From: Zhongshania aliphaticivorans
GTDB lineage: Bacteria; Pseudomonadota; Gammaproteobacteria; Pseudomonadales; Spongiibacteraceae
Assembly: GCF_001586255.1 (NCBI RefSeq)
Contig: NZ_CP014544.1
Coordinates: forward strand, 3,007,501 to 3,071,500
DNA: 64,000 nucleotides
Reading direction: 5' to 3'
In this document: one piece after another, positions 10,278 to 18,574 of the stretch
How positions within the stretch are numbered: position 1 is the stretch's first letter
Layout of the letters: the number at the start of each line of letters is the position of its first letter
Notes under the pieces: model-generated
What the model saw: only the letters and a program-made list of their open reading frames with translations
What the model was told of the DNA's origin: nothing
Databases searched by the model: none
Program-made: the position numbers and the translations under genes

Positions 10278-11064
10278 GCAGTCCCCAATCCGTCAAGGGT
10301 AAATATTCATCAATATTTGTCGCTACCGCTCGTCGCATGGGGATTTCAGCAAGTAATTTTTGGGAATCAACATTCGAGGCCATCGCCAGCAAGCTCTCGC
10401 TAATTCTTTGGGCCGCGTCCCTCGGCACCCGGGGATGAACAACGATAGGATGGGGATTCACCGCCCGCGTTTCGTAAAGCACCATCAGCATATCTTGTAA
10501 CGCTGGCGCCTGCTCTTTCAATGTTCGTTTTACCCCACCACCCGCCATTGTTGATTGCAGCGCAACATTCAAATAAACCGAAGAATGGGTATCAACATAC
10601 TTAGGAACAATATCAATGCCGTGAATCATTTTTAAATCTGCACGCATTAATAATGACGCGCCAAGCGCGTTCGGTGCCGGAAAGGCAATTTCAGCGCCTT
10701 CTAATTGCTTTACACTCGTAATGCCGCTGTCCTTGCGAACAACCAATATGCCTTTCAACTTGCGATCACCGTCCCTAACTATAGGCAGGTACTGCTGAGT
10801 TTCATAAGCCACAATCGCGTGCCAGGGATTCATATAAGCGATATCAAAATCGCCACGCTGAAAGCTCGCTTCAAACTCCGGAATCGATTTACTGGTAAGC
10901 AAAACAAAGCTATCGCCGGTGCGCTTGGCCAGTTCGTCGAGTATCGGCAGCCAAACTTCATTAAGACGTCGCGCCTCAAATTGTGGTACTACGCCAACAC
11001 GATATTCAGCAGCACTCACGCAAAGACTTTGCAACAATACAAACGCTAGAATGATGTTTTTCAT
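10255..11064 (-). CDS. PhnD-like periplasmic phosphate/phosphonate-type binding protein
   Basis: A 269-residue exported substrate-binding protein with a signal peptide cut near VSAAEY. It shows family motifs RVGVVPQFEARRL, GDFDIAYMNPWHAIVA and ELEGAEIAFPAPNALGAS. PhnD-like proteins normally feed an ABC importer, but no permease or ATPase gene is present. The start codon immediately follows the porin stop codon (TAA then ATG), and the 3' end overlaps the hybrid kinase gene. The context suggests sensing rather than transport. The ligand could be phosphate, phosphonate or something unrelated. Confidence 0.8.
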   Translation of the reverse strand: MKNIILAFVLLQSLCVSAAEYRVGVVPQFEARRLNEVWLPILDELAKRTGDSFVLLTSKSIPEFEASFQRGDFDIAYMNPWHAIVAYETQQYLPIVRDGDRKLKGILVVRKDSGITSVKQLEGAEIAFPAPNALGASLLMRADLKMIHGIDIVPKYVDTHSSVYLNVALQSTMAGGGVKRTLKEQAPALQDMLMVLYETRAVNPHPIVVHPRVPRDAAQRISESLLAMASNVDSQKLLAEIPMRRAVATNIDEYLPLTDWGLHDFYVPK

Positions 11065-12351
11065 TTACAGCACCCACTCTGCGCGCAACTGGAATAGCTC
11101 TGGCTCCGCCGTCTGCGGATTTGAAGTCGCTAAAACTTTAATGTATTCGGCGCTAAAACGAATTTGTGGGCTTGCATAAACATTCAAGCCCAAGGTTAAA
11201 TCTTGCTGCTCTCCGCCTAGAACATCCCCGTCACTTAGATCCACCTCACTCACGCGCAATGCCAGTTCCCAGGCCCCGATGCCGTTTCGCCCCAATATAC
11301 TGCGAGGTTTAACCGTTGCGTAACGACCTTTTTTGTAAGACCGACGATCTCCCGTGAGAAAATAACTCGACTGTATATACCAGCCATCAAAATTTAGATC
11401 ACCCTCACCGCGCGTCAAGGTGGCCGCCATATACTCCGCCTGCAAGTTAAAGCGATTTAAGGTCAATGCCGCCTCTAAGCCGGTCTGCGAGTAACTATCT
11501 ACACCCGCTATTTTTTTAGTATCAACTAAATTAACCTTGGTCACCTTGCTTTCAGGGCCAGATTTATACGTCATATCCAAGTGGTCGCCACGGTCACCAA
11601 AGAGCCCCGCTAAACCAAGGTGCACAAACGAGGAGTTGGCCTGATAGGGCAACCAAGTAAGCCTGCTACCTACTATCCACTCGCCGTCTTCACCGGCCGT
11701 ATTCTGATCGGCCGTGTCACCAAATACACCCGTGTTCCACGTCCAGTTCGGGCCTGACAAATTGATACCCGTGCCCAAGTGCCAGCCAGGCTTAAAGGCA
11801 AAACCCAGTGATCTTTCCATAAACGTATTGGCATGGGAACTGGCCAAGGCCTCAAGCGAAAATGGTACGCGATAATTACCGGCGATAAGCTCCGTGCCCT
11901 CCTTAAGCCTATAGCTTAAGTATGCATCTTTGACACCTTTTAGGTCGCTGGCAGCAAAGTCGTATTCAAATTTATACTGCCAATCACCGTATAGCTTACC
12001 TTTCACATAAATTCTGGCGCGGCGTAGGGTCGTGCCGTCGCCCATATTGATACCATCGTCATTGTAAACCGCACCATGAACTTCTACTCGGCCGCCGAGC
12101 TGGGCAGAAAACTGCTTATCTGCTGACACGACTTTCAAACCACTACGGGCACCTGCCGTTGATCGCGGCGGGCTGGTCTCGACTAAATCAGGCTTAGCGC
12201 TCGCCTGCTCAGCCATTAAGCGCTGATACTGCGCCTCATCAATCGTGCCGTTAGCTTTGAGTACATCCAATAATGAATCCAGTTCCGAACCTGCAAATGC
12301 AGCCGAACTGAGCATTAACGACATCGCCAATAAAGTATGGGGAGGCTTCAT
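11065..12351 (-). CDS. Outer-membrane porin, OprO/OprP phosphate-selective family
   Basis: A 428-residue beta-barrel precursor: signal peptide (about residues 1-20), a short helical region (about 25-60, DEAQYQRLMAEQ) and then alternating strands including FSAQLGGRVEVHGAVYNDDG and LRRARIYVKGKLYGDWQYKFEYDFA, which is the OprO/OprP signature, and a C-terminal strand that ends in LRAEWVL. Pseudomonas members are phosphate- or pyrophosphate-selective trimers. First gene of the porin / binding protein / kinase operon; a good sigma-54 type element lies about 90 bp upstream. Confidence 0.85.
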   Translation of the reverse strand: MKPPHTLLAMSLMLSSAAFAGSELDSLLDVLKANGTIDEAQYQRLMAEQASAKPDLVETSPPRSTAGARSGLKVVSADKQFSAQLGGRVEVHGAVYNDDGINMGDGTTLRRARIYVKGKLYGDWQYKFEYDFAASDLKGVKDAYLSYRLKEGTELIAGNYRVPFSLEALASSHANTFMERSLGFAFKPGWHLGTGINLSGPNWTWNTGVFGDTADQNTAGEDGEWIVGSRLTWLPYQANSSFVHLGLAGLFGDRGDHLDMTYKSGPESKVTKVNLVDTKKIAGVDSYSQTGLEAALTLNRFNLQAEYMAATLTRGEGDLNFDGWYIQSSYFLTGDRRSYKKGRYATVKPRSILGRNGIGAWELALRVSEVDLSDGDVLGGEQQDLTLGLNVYASPQIRFSAEYIKVLATSNPQTAEPELFQLRAEWVL

Positions 12352-12741
12352 AATACATTCCTTTTATATCCATCAATATTGCGAGCAGACCGCTAAGGAG
12401 TCAGTTAACGGCATTTACTCGCATTGTGCTATGCATTCAGCAAGTACAATGCCAGTGATCGAATTTCCGCGCTGCCGGAAAAATCATTAAAGGATAAATT
12501 CATGAAAAGCCCGCAATAGCTGACTCTCGGCGACGATATAAAATAATTATTATAGATTGCCGCGGCGAACACTAACGCGATCCGTAGCCGCCACTAACAC
12601 AAAAGGTATGCTTTTCTCAAAATGCACCGCAAAATGAAACGTAAAACAAGAAGCATAACGCTCCCAATCAACTGTAAACACATATCCTTACAGCACCGTT
12701 GGCGTAGCAGTGTTTTTTACACCACCGCGCCTAATTTTCAC
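12352..12741. other. Intergenic region upstream of the porin operon
   Basis: About 390 bp without a convincing gene. It holds the sigma-54-like element at 12438-12454 for the porin operon. A weak TTTTGC/TGCA-containing stretch lies at about 12620-12640 but does not fit the TTGCA-N3-TGCAA pattern well. No terminator with a U-tract was seen. Confidence 0.5.
12438..12454 (-). promoter_or_regulatory. Sigma-54 type promoter of the porin operon
   Basis: Read on the minus strand: TGGCAT-N5-TTGCTG, with GG and GC exactly 12 bases apart as required for -24/-12 elements. It lies about 87 bp before the porin ATG. A clear TTGCA-N3-TGCAA box is not seen in the expected interval, so a different activator may act here. 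Confidence 0.5.
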
Positions 12742-13008
12742 TTATACCCCAATACTAGCAAGTTTAACCATGATGTCTTTTAAAATCCCGGCCACTGTCG
12801 GGTGGTCAACTTCAAAATTCGACACCAGATCTTCCAAGCGATCCTGCAAACTGCTGTCCTCTAAGACAAACTGCGGGCCAACACCCAATTCACGGTCAAT
12901 GTCGTCGACTATGGCGTGAAGTTTTGCGCGATTTTCTTGATTAACGGCCAGCCCATCAATTTCGCTTTGCAAACGCTGTAATTGTTCGTGTAATTGTTTC
13001 GGATCCAT
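12742..13008 (-). CDS. DUF4404 family small protein
   Basis: An 88-residue cytoplasmic, acidic, helical protein (LHEQLQRLQSEIDGL...; FEVDHPTVAGILKDIM). The pattern fits DUF4404, a family of short proteins of unknown function. AGGGAG precedes the ATG. It lies 78 bp downstream of the LuxO-like regulator in the same orientation and could be the last gene of that operon. No motif suggests an activity. Confidence 0.7.
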   Translation of the reverse strand: MDPKQLHEQLQRLQSEIDGLAVNQENRAKLHAIVDDIDRELGVGPQFVLEDSSLQDRLEDLVSNFEVDHPTVAGILKDIMVKLASIGV

Positions 13009-13086
13009 ACAACTCTCCCTATCAATCTATTTAGCATAGCAAGTAAACGCTAAAGCCTGTTCTCAAAGCACTGCAATACTAAAATA

Positions 13087-14544
13087 TCAGCCTTCGCCGC
13101 CACTATCCCAACTTTTTTTCTTGCGATAAATTGTCGACGCGCTCACCCCAAGACACGCGGCGGCCAAGGGGATATTGTCACCACATTGTTCAATTGCGTA
13201 CTCAATAGCCTCTTTTTCCACAATCCAGAGCGGGCGAATGCCCTGCATACCGGCGCCAGTCGGGCTAGAAACCGAACCAAAGCTAGGAACACTGTTTGAC
13301 GGCACCACTGCGGCGGGTTTAGCGGGCGCTTTCGACAAAACTGGCGCCAACGACGGCATCATTTCAACACTCACCAATTCGCCGTCATTAATAACAACAA
13401 CATTCTCAATGACATTCTGCAGTTCACGAATATTACCCGGCCAATCGTGCTGCATAATCATGGATTTTACTTCGGGCGTGAAGCCACGAAATTGTTTGTC
13501 ATTTGCTTTGGTTTTCTCAGCCAGAAAATGTTCCGCCAGCAGCATAATATCGGTGCCGCGTTCACGCAGTGGTGGAAGCTGCACCGGAATAACATTGAGA
13601 CGGTAGTACAGATCTTCACGAAAACGGCCCTCGCCAACTTCTCTGGCGGGGTCGCGGTTGGTGGCACACACAATCCGAATATCGCTGTGCAATACGGCCT
13701 GACCACCGACCCGGCTGAAAGTACCAGTCTGTAAAAAACGCAGTAATTTCGCCTGTAAGTTCAAATCCATTTCACAGAGTTCATCCAGGAACAAGGTTCC
13801 ACCAGCAGCTAATTCCGCCGCCCCCTTGCGCTGACTGACGGCGCCACTGAACGCGCCTTTTTCATGACCAAAAATTTCCGACTCAAAGAGGTCTGCGGGT
13901 ATAGCTGCGCAGTTAATAGCAATGAACGGTCCATCGTGTCTCGCGCTGGCCTTATGCAATGAGAAGGCACACACTTCCTTACCCGTTCCGCTTTCGCCTG
14001 TAACAAATACACTCGCCTTACTTTTGGCAGCACTATCCAAGAGCCTAAACACAGTCGACATCGCCAGTGAATCACCAACAAAATATTCACTAACCCCGGT
14101 GTGTAATTTACTAGCACTCGGTTTGCCTTGCACTACTGCGGCAGGAACCGCGGCAATATCAGCCTGATGCTGATCTACTGCGCTTGCAATAGAGGTTAAT
14201 AAGCGGTCTTTTGAAAAAGGTTTTTCAATAAAATCAAAGCCGCCTAAGCGCATAGCATCCACGGCAACATCAATTGAACTATTCGCCGTAATAATCACCA
14301 CCGGCGCAGGCTTTTCCTGCCGGTTAATAAAGCTTAACACCTCTAAACCACTGATATCCGGCAAACACACATCCTGCAACACCACATCCGGCATCTGCTC
14401 CTTAACACCCAGCAACGCCGAATGGCCGTCAGTAAAATGTTTGGTGCTGTAGCCAGCCTGTTCTAGGTAGCTGCAATACAGGGCGCCGCTCGAGAGACTA
14501 TCTTCTACCACATACACTAGCTGTTTGTTTGGTACCGAATTCAT
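13087..14544 (-). CDS. LuxO-like sigma-54-dependent response regulator (REC-AAA+-HTH)
   Basis: A 485-residue NtrC-class activator. Receiver at residues about 8-120 with acceptor D58 (LQDVCLPDISG); AAA+ domain with Walker A GESGTGKE (183-190) and the sigma-54-contacting loop as GAFSGA (230-235) rather than GAFTGA; C-terminal Fis-type helix-turn-helix ending LGVSASTIYRKKKSW. The tail (PLWIVEKEAIEYAIEQCGDN) resembles the LuxO C-terminus as I recall it. Its ATG overlaps the stop of the REC-Hpt gene (ATGA). Thirteen sigma-54-type elements near LuxO-type palindromes occur in the surface-polysaccharide and Tad genes that follow, making it the best candidate regulator of both loci. Confidence 0.88.
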   Translation of the reverse strand: MNSVPNKQLVYVVEDSLSSGALYCSYLEQAGYSTKHFTDGHSALLGVKEQMPDVVLQDVCLPDISGLEVLSFINRQEKPAPVVIITANSSIDVAVDAMRLGGFDFIEKPFSKDRLLTSIASAVDQHQADIAAVPAAVVQGKPSASKLHTGVSEYFVGDSLAMSTVFRLLDSAAKSKASVFVTGESGTGKEVCAFSLHKASARHDGPFIAINCAAIPADLFESEIFGHEKGAFSGAVSQRKGAAELAAGGTLFLDELCEMDLNLQAKLLRFLQTGTFSRVGGQAVLHSDIRIVCATNRDPAREVGEGRFREDLYYRLNVIPVQLPPLRERGTDIMLLAEHFLAEKTKANDKQFRGFTPEVKSMIMQHDWPGNIRELQNVIENVVVINDGELVSVEMMPSLAPVLSKAPAKPAAVVPSNSVPSFGSVSSPTGAGMQGIRPLWIVEKEAIEYAIEQCGDNIPLAAACLGVSASTIYRKKKSWDSGGEG

Positions 14545-15278
14545 TGGCCTTTCCTCTCGGCGGACGACAAATATTCTTTTGCCGCGTGATGCGCCGCATT
14601 AATTCGCTCTAAAAGCCCCGTTGCCGCAGCCGATAAGTCGTCTGCAAACTGCTCTGTATTTTCGTTCAGTTGGCGAGCAAACGAAGCCAATTCGTTCGCT
14701 CCGTACAAAGCCGCTGAGTTTTTCAATATATGCGCCACAGCCAAATATTCTTCGGTATCATCATTTTTCAATGCCTGGCTTATTCGTACGCTCATCTGCA
14801 CCAACTCTTCAACAAACATTCCAATTAAGCGCGTCCCCACCTCGTCACCTAGATCGGCAAAAAGCTGAGAGACGACGCTAGAATCTATCGACGCAGACGA
14901 AATCGGGAAATGCTTTGTCACCGCCACCAGCAAGCGATCTGCGGTAACAGGTTTAATGATTAGTTCGTCAATGCCAGAATCATAAAGACGCTGACACTCC
15001 TCTTCTTTGTGCACACCACTCAAGGCAATAATAATCGCGCCATTATTTTCATTTTTTGATTTTCTAATGCGCTGCGTAACTGCGGACCCTGGCAAGCCCG
15101 GCATATACTCATCGAGTAATATCAGATCAAAACGCTCGCGCAACGCAAGCGCTAAAGCTTGCTCGCCATCGGTTGCAACCAGCACGTCGTGGCCCATTTT
15201 TTCGAGCATAATTTGCGTGGCCATCAGACTCGGTAAACTATCATCAGCCAATAAAATCTTTAACATTGTTGTACTCAT
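14541..15278 (-). CDS. Response-regulator/Hpt phosphotransfer protein (LuxU-like role)
   Basis: A 245-residue two-domain protein: receiver with acceptor D56 (LILLDEYMPGLPG) and a C-terminal Hpt domain with phospho-His H183 in VAHILKNSAALYGA. No output or kinase domain. It overlaps the LuxO-like gene by 4 bp, so the two are made together. In vibrios a single-domain Hpt, LuxU, carries phosphate from hybrid kinases to LuxO; this protein can do the same job with an extra regulatory receiver. Preceded by a possible sigma-54 element at 15339-15355. Confidence 0.88.
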   Translation of the reverse strand: MSTTMLKILLADDSLPSLMATQIMLEKMGHDVLVATDGEQALALALRERFDLILLDEYMPGLPGSAVTQRIRKSKNENNGAIIIALSGVHKEEECQRLYDSGIDELIIKPVTADRLLVAVTKHFPISSASIDSSVVSQLFADLGDEVGTRLIGMFVEELVQMSVRISQALKNDDTEEYLAVAHILKNSAALYGANELASFARQLNENTEQFADDLSAAATGLLERINAAHHAAKEYLSSAERKGQ

Positions 15279-15338
15279 AGGCTCAACTCTCGGCTATAGC
15301 ATGTCATGGGGCATTAAACCCTTAATATACTTAGTAAC

Positions 15339-15355
15339 ATGCAATTTCCTAACCA
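15339..15355 (-). promoter_or_regulatory. Possible sigma-54 promoter of the REC-Hpt / LuxO-like operon
   Basis: Minus strand TGGTTA-N5-TTGCAT: GG/GC spacing is right and the -12 half is good, but -24 departs from TGGCAC. About 60 bp before the ATG. With the box at 15452-15464 (centre about 104 bp upstream of the -24 GG) it would give autoregulation. Confidence 0.4.
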
Positions 15356-15451
15356 GACTGCAAAAACATAAGGAAATACCTATAAATCAAACAGTTAAAG
15401 TATCAGTATCACCGTTCAAGTACGCTCTATGAGACAGTGTAGACTGCTTAT

Positions 15452-15464
15452 TCGCATTTTGCAT
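15452..15464. promoter_or_regulatory. LuxO-type box, imperfect
   Basis: TCGCATTTTGCAT, two mismatches to TTGCA-N3-TGCAA. Located in the divergent gap, so it could act on either side. Confidence 0.4.
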
Positions 15465-15626
15465 ATCAAGTTGCTATGCATAATTCATTATTCTTCTGGG
15501 AGCACTGCCATAACTGCACATTCTTGCTAAGGTACTGAAATTTTAAGTGAATACCGATTCTTTGACAGTTTCTGCTAACATCAAGACGACAAGCCAACAG
15601 TACGTCAATTCGCTGAGAATACGCTA

Positions 15627-18305
15627 ATGAGCCCACTTACGACACCAAGCCCCCAGCCAATTGTCGAAATACTTGCAACGCTGACACTTGAACCGAATGG
15701 CGTGATCGCCAGTATTAGCTGCTCGTCAGAGTCATCGCTTACTTCCGTTACACCTCAGCAGACAATCAGCGACATCTTCCCAGGGCTCATGGATACCGTC
15801 AAAACCGAGCTGAGACCCGGGTCAGGATTGTCGCAGTCATCAGTCATTGCCACGCTACCAAACAGCGACACCAGTTGTTTAATAAAAATTCAAGTTACTG
15901 ACTCACCTGCCACCCCCTATTTAGTCTACGTATTGGCCGACCACTTCGCGTTAAGCAGCGTGCAACAGCGCCAGAGACGACTCGAAATCATTGCCCGCTC
16001 ATTGTATACCTCACATTTAGATGCCTTGGTGACCATCGACGATAGCAGTATCATCCATGAGTTTAGCCCGTCGGCAGAGCGATTATTTGGCTACACACGG
16101 GAAGAAGCGATAGGTCAGCATGTTGCCGACATTGTTATTCCGCCAAATATGCACACCGCGCACAACGAGGGAATGGGTCGCTTCCATGTCAGCCGAAGTG
16201 GCCCAGTCATCAATACCCGTATCGAAATTGAAGCCATCCGCCGCAACGGTGAAATATTCCCCTGCGAACTCACCGTCGTGCCGACCGAGGAATATCAAGG
16301 CACAACGTATTTTACCGCTTCCATTCGTGATATTAGCGACAGTAAAGCCCATGAGACGGCACTCAAAAAAGCGAAGGAGATAGCCGAAGCGAGTAACCAA
16401 GCCAAATCTCGCTTTCTTGCCCATATGAGTCACGAAATCCGATCACCGCTCAACGCCGTGATTGGCTGCATGGATTTACTCCTAGACTCCGGTCTGACTG
16501 ACGCACAAATGCCACTGGCGGAAACCTCGCTCGAAGCAGGTCACGGCCTGCTAGGCATCATCGAAGATGTACTGGATTTCTCTAAAATAGAAGCTGGCCA
16601 ACAAAAGATCACACCTAGTGTGTTCAACTTAGTTGAGCTTTGCGAGCAGGTTAGTGAAGTCATCAGCATTCGCGCCGGTACCAAGGAAATTAATATCGGC
16701 TGTTGCATAGACCCCCAGCTACCCGCAGAGCTTATTTCTGATGCCAGCCATATTCGTCGCATTCTCACGAACTTAATGGATAACGCGGTAAAATTTACCG
16801 AGATTGGCGGTGTCGTTCTTAAAGTCAGCCTTGGCGATACCGACCCAGAACACCAGCACGTCGATATTGTATTTGAGATTAGTGACACGGGCATTGGAAT
16901 ACCGGCAGAAAACCAAGCCAGCTTATTTCAGGAGTTTGCTCAGGTAGACAATAGTGACACCGCATCATACGGCGGCACTGGCTTGGGCCTCGCGATCTGC
17001 CGCGATTTAGCTGAACTGCTTGGCGGTCAAATCAATCTTAAAAGTGACCCCAGTTCCGGCAGCACGTTCACGGTATTGATCCCTTTTAAGACCACGGCGA
17101 ATAGTGAAAACGCACTCCCAGAACTCACACAGATAACACCAATTTCGGTCTATTCTGACAATAAATCGTTTAGGTCGACGATGGCCCAGCAGTGTCAAAA
17201 TTTAGGTATTCCCTGTGCCTTTATTGAGCCCAGCACAAAGGCAGTAAAGGACCTAAATAAAACTAAAAACCACTTTGTGGTCGTTGACACCAGTGCGGAG
17301 CATTTTAATATTGCGCTTGCCGAGTTAAGCGACGCCGTAGGTTTTACTAAACCCAATATTCTACTCTACGCGCGGCCGTATGCCCCCGACATCATCATCG
17401 GCGCAAAGTCAGAGGGATTCCAACATATATTACAACGCCCATTGAAGGCATCCAGTTTCATCCAGCGCCTTAATATGATGAGCGGCGGTGCTGGTGCCGC
17501 TCATCATGTAGAAGCGCAGTTGGAGAATAGCGCAGAATCTGGCAGCAACACCTCACGAAGAATATTATTGGCCGAAGACAATCTCGCCAACCAACTAGTC
17601 GCCAAGACTATGCTCAGTCGCGCCGGTTACCAAATAGACATAGCGAACAACGGATTAGAAGCAATTGCTGCATTAGCTAAAACCCAATATGACCTGATTT
17701 TGATGGATGTCAGAATGCCGAAACTCGACGGCATTAGCGCCACCCAAGAAATTCGCAAGAGTGATGCGAGTTGGTCCACTATCCCAATCATTGCAATGAC
17801 AGCCAATGCGTTTGACACGGATATTGAGCGATGCCTTGCCAGCGGTATGAACGCGTTTTTGCCCAAACCGGTCAATCGCAATGATTTACTTAACACGGTG
17901 AATAAGTTTATGAACGGCGACAATCATTCGCACATTGCAGAACAAAGTCGTAGCCCAGATGGAGAGGCTGTGCTCGAACTGAACATCGTCAACAAACTCA
18001 TCGCGGATACCTCCACAGAGGCTGCCGCAGCTATTATGGGAATGTTCATCCAAGAACTTGAAAAATTTCGCACACATTTAGCCATCTTTACAGAGTCATC
18101 AGAATTAAAACCTCTGCGAGAAATCGCTCATAGCTGTAAAAGCAGTGCAGGCTATTGCGGCGCTGTACGATTTCAGCAATTGGCGCAAAAAATCGAAACC
18201 AGCTGCGATCTTCAAGATCGCGCCAGGCTCACCATTCACCTAACACATTGCGATGACGTCATTACCCAAACGATAACTGCAATAAATCAGTTTTTAACAA
18301 AGTAA
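15627..18305 (+). CDS. Cytoplasmic hybrid histidine kinase (PAS-HisKA-HATPase-REC-Hpt)
   Basis: An 892-residue kinase without membrane segments. PAS domain at about residues 118-240 (RNGEIFPCELTV; FTASIRDISDSK), phospho-His H269 in SHEIRSPLN, ATPase domain with GGTGLGLAICRDLAELLGG, a poorly conserved receiver-like stretch (about 515-620) lacking obvious acidic pocket and acceptor, a good receiver (LLAEDNLANQ; LILMDVRMPKLDG), and a C-terminal Hpt (AHSCKSSAGYCGA). Divergent from the REC-Hpt/LuxO-like pair, so it is a probable phosphate donor for that relay. PAS ligand not identifiable. Confidence 0.9.
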   Translation: MSPLTTPSPQPIVEILATLTLEPNGVIASISCSSESSLTSVTPQQTISDIFPGLMDTVKTELRPGSGLSQSSVIATLPNSDTSCLIKIQVTDSPATPYLVYVLADHFALSSVQQRQRRLEIIARSLYTSHLDALVTIDDSSIIHEFSPSAERLFGYTREEAIGQHVADIVIPPNMHTAHNEGMGRFHVSRSGPVINTRIEIEAIRRNGEIFPCELTVVPTEEYQGTTYFTASIRDISDSKAHETALKKAKEIAEASNQAKSRFLAHMSHEIRSPLNAVIGCMDLLLDSGLTDAQMPLAETSLEAGHGLLGIIEDVLDFSKIEAGQQKITPSVFNLVELCEQVSEVISIRAGTKEINIGCCIDPQLPAELISDASHIRRILTNLMDNAVKFTEIGGVVLKVSLGDTDPEHQHVDIVFEISDTGIGIPAENQASLFQEFAQVDNSDTASYGGTGLGLAICRDLAELLGGQINLKSDPSSGSTFTVLIPFKTTANSENALPELTQITPISVYSDNKSFRSTMAQQCQNLGIPCAFIEPSTKAVKDLNKTKNHFVVVDTSAEHFNIALAELSDAVGFTKPNILLYARPYAPDIIIGAKSEGFQHILQRPLKASSFIQRLNMMSGGAGAAHHVEAQLENSAESGSNTSRRILLAEDNLANQLVAKTMLSRAGYQIDIANNGLEAIAALAKTQYDLILMDVRMPKLDGISATQEIRKSDASWSTIPIIAMTANAFDTDIERCLASGMNAFLPKPVNRNDLLNTVNKFMNGDNHSHIAEQSRSPDGEAVLELNIVNKLIADTSTEAAAAIMGMFIQELEKFRTHLAIFTESSELKPLREIAHSCKSSAGYCGAVRFQQLAQKIETSCDLQDRARLTIHLTHCDDVITQTITAINQFLTK

Positions 18306-18346
18306 TTGCAAGTGTAAGCGCTGCTCGCCCTCCTAAACATCGGCAG

Positions 18347-18378
18347 CTAACGCCCGGGGATTCAGATCCGGGCGTTAG
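18347..18378 (+). terminator. Inverted repeat downstream of the hybrid kinase
   Basis: Arms CTAACGCCCGG and CCGGGCGTTAG (11 bp, perfect) around a 10-base loop, 42 bp after the stop codon. No T-run follows, so a terminator function is likely but not proven. Confidence 0.5.
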
Positions 18379-18430
18379 CGCGGATTGTAAATCCGGCAAA
18401 CTACATTGCAAAGAAAACCTCCTTATTGCT

Positions 18431-18443
18431 TTGCAATTTGCAA
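18431..18443. promoter_or_regulatory. LuxO-type box upstream of the WecG-fusion gene
   Basis: TTGCAATTTGCAA, an exact match to TTGCA-W3-TGCAA. Its centre is about 94 bp upstream of the -24 GG of the sigma-54 element at 18530. Confidence 0.75.
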
Positions 18444-18453
18444 ATCAAATAAA

Positions 18454-18474
18454 CATTGCCATGTCATGGCAATG
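18454..18474. repeat. Perfect 10-bp-arm palindrome
   Basis: CATTGCCATG-T-CATGGCAATG, lying between the LuxO-type box and the sigma-54 element. It could be an operator for a second regulator; it is not found at the other promoters. Confidence 0.6.
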
Positions 18475-18529
18475 TAAGAAAAATAAAATATACATAACAA
18501 TTTCAAGCACTTAAAATAATTTAAGCTGC

Positions 18530-18546
18530 TGGCACGACCATTGCGA
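18530..18546 (+). promoter_or_regulatory. Sigma-54 promoter of the WecG-fusion gene
   Basis: TGGCAC-N5-TTGCGA, essentially consensus at both -24 and -12 and with the correct spacing. About 29 bp upstream of the ATG at 18575. Confidence 0.8.
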
Positions 18547-18574
18547 TATATCTCCGTCAACAGGGAGATACATC

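Larger units (their letters stand above)
15279..15626. other. Divergent regulatory region between the REC-Hpt/LuxO-like operon and a hybrid kinase
   Basis: 348 bp without a gene. It contains a sigma-54-like element for the leftward operon (15339-15355) and an imperfect TTGCA-N3-TGCAA box (15452-15464). No convincing promoter was found for the rightward kinase. Confidence 0.5.

Noticed and set aside
15490-15600. Possible sigma-54 promoter for the rightward hybrid kinase
   Set aside because: No GG/GC pair with 12-base spacing was found; TTGACA near 15563 has no matching -10 at a usable distance.
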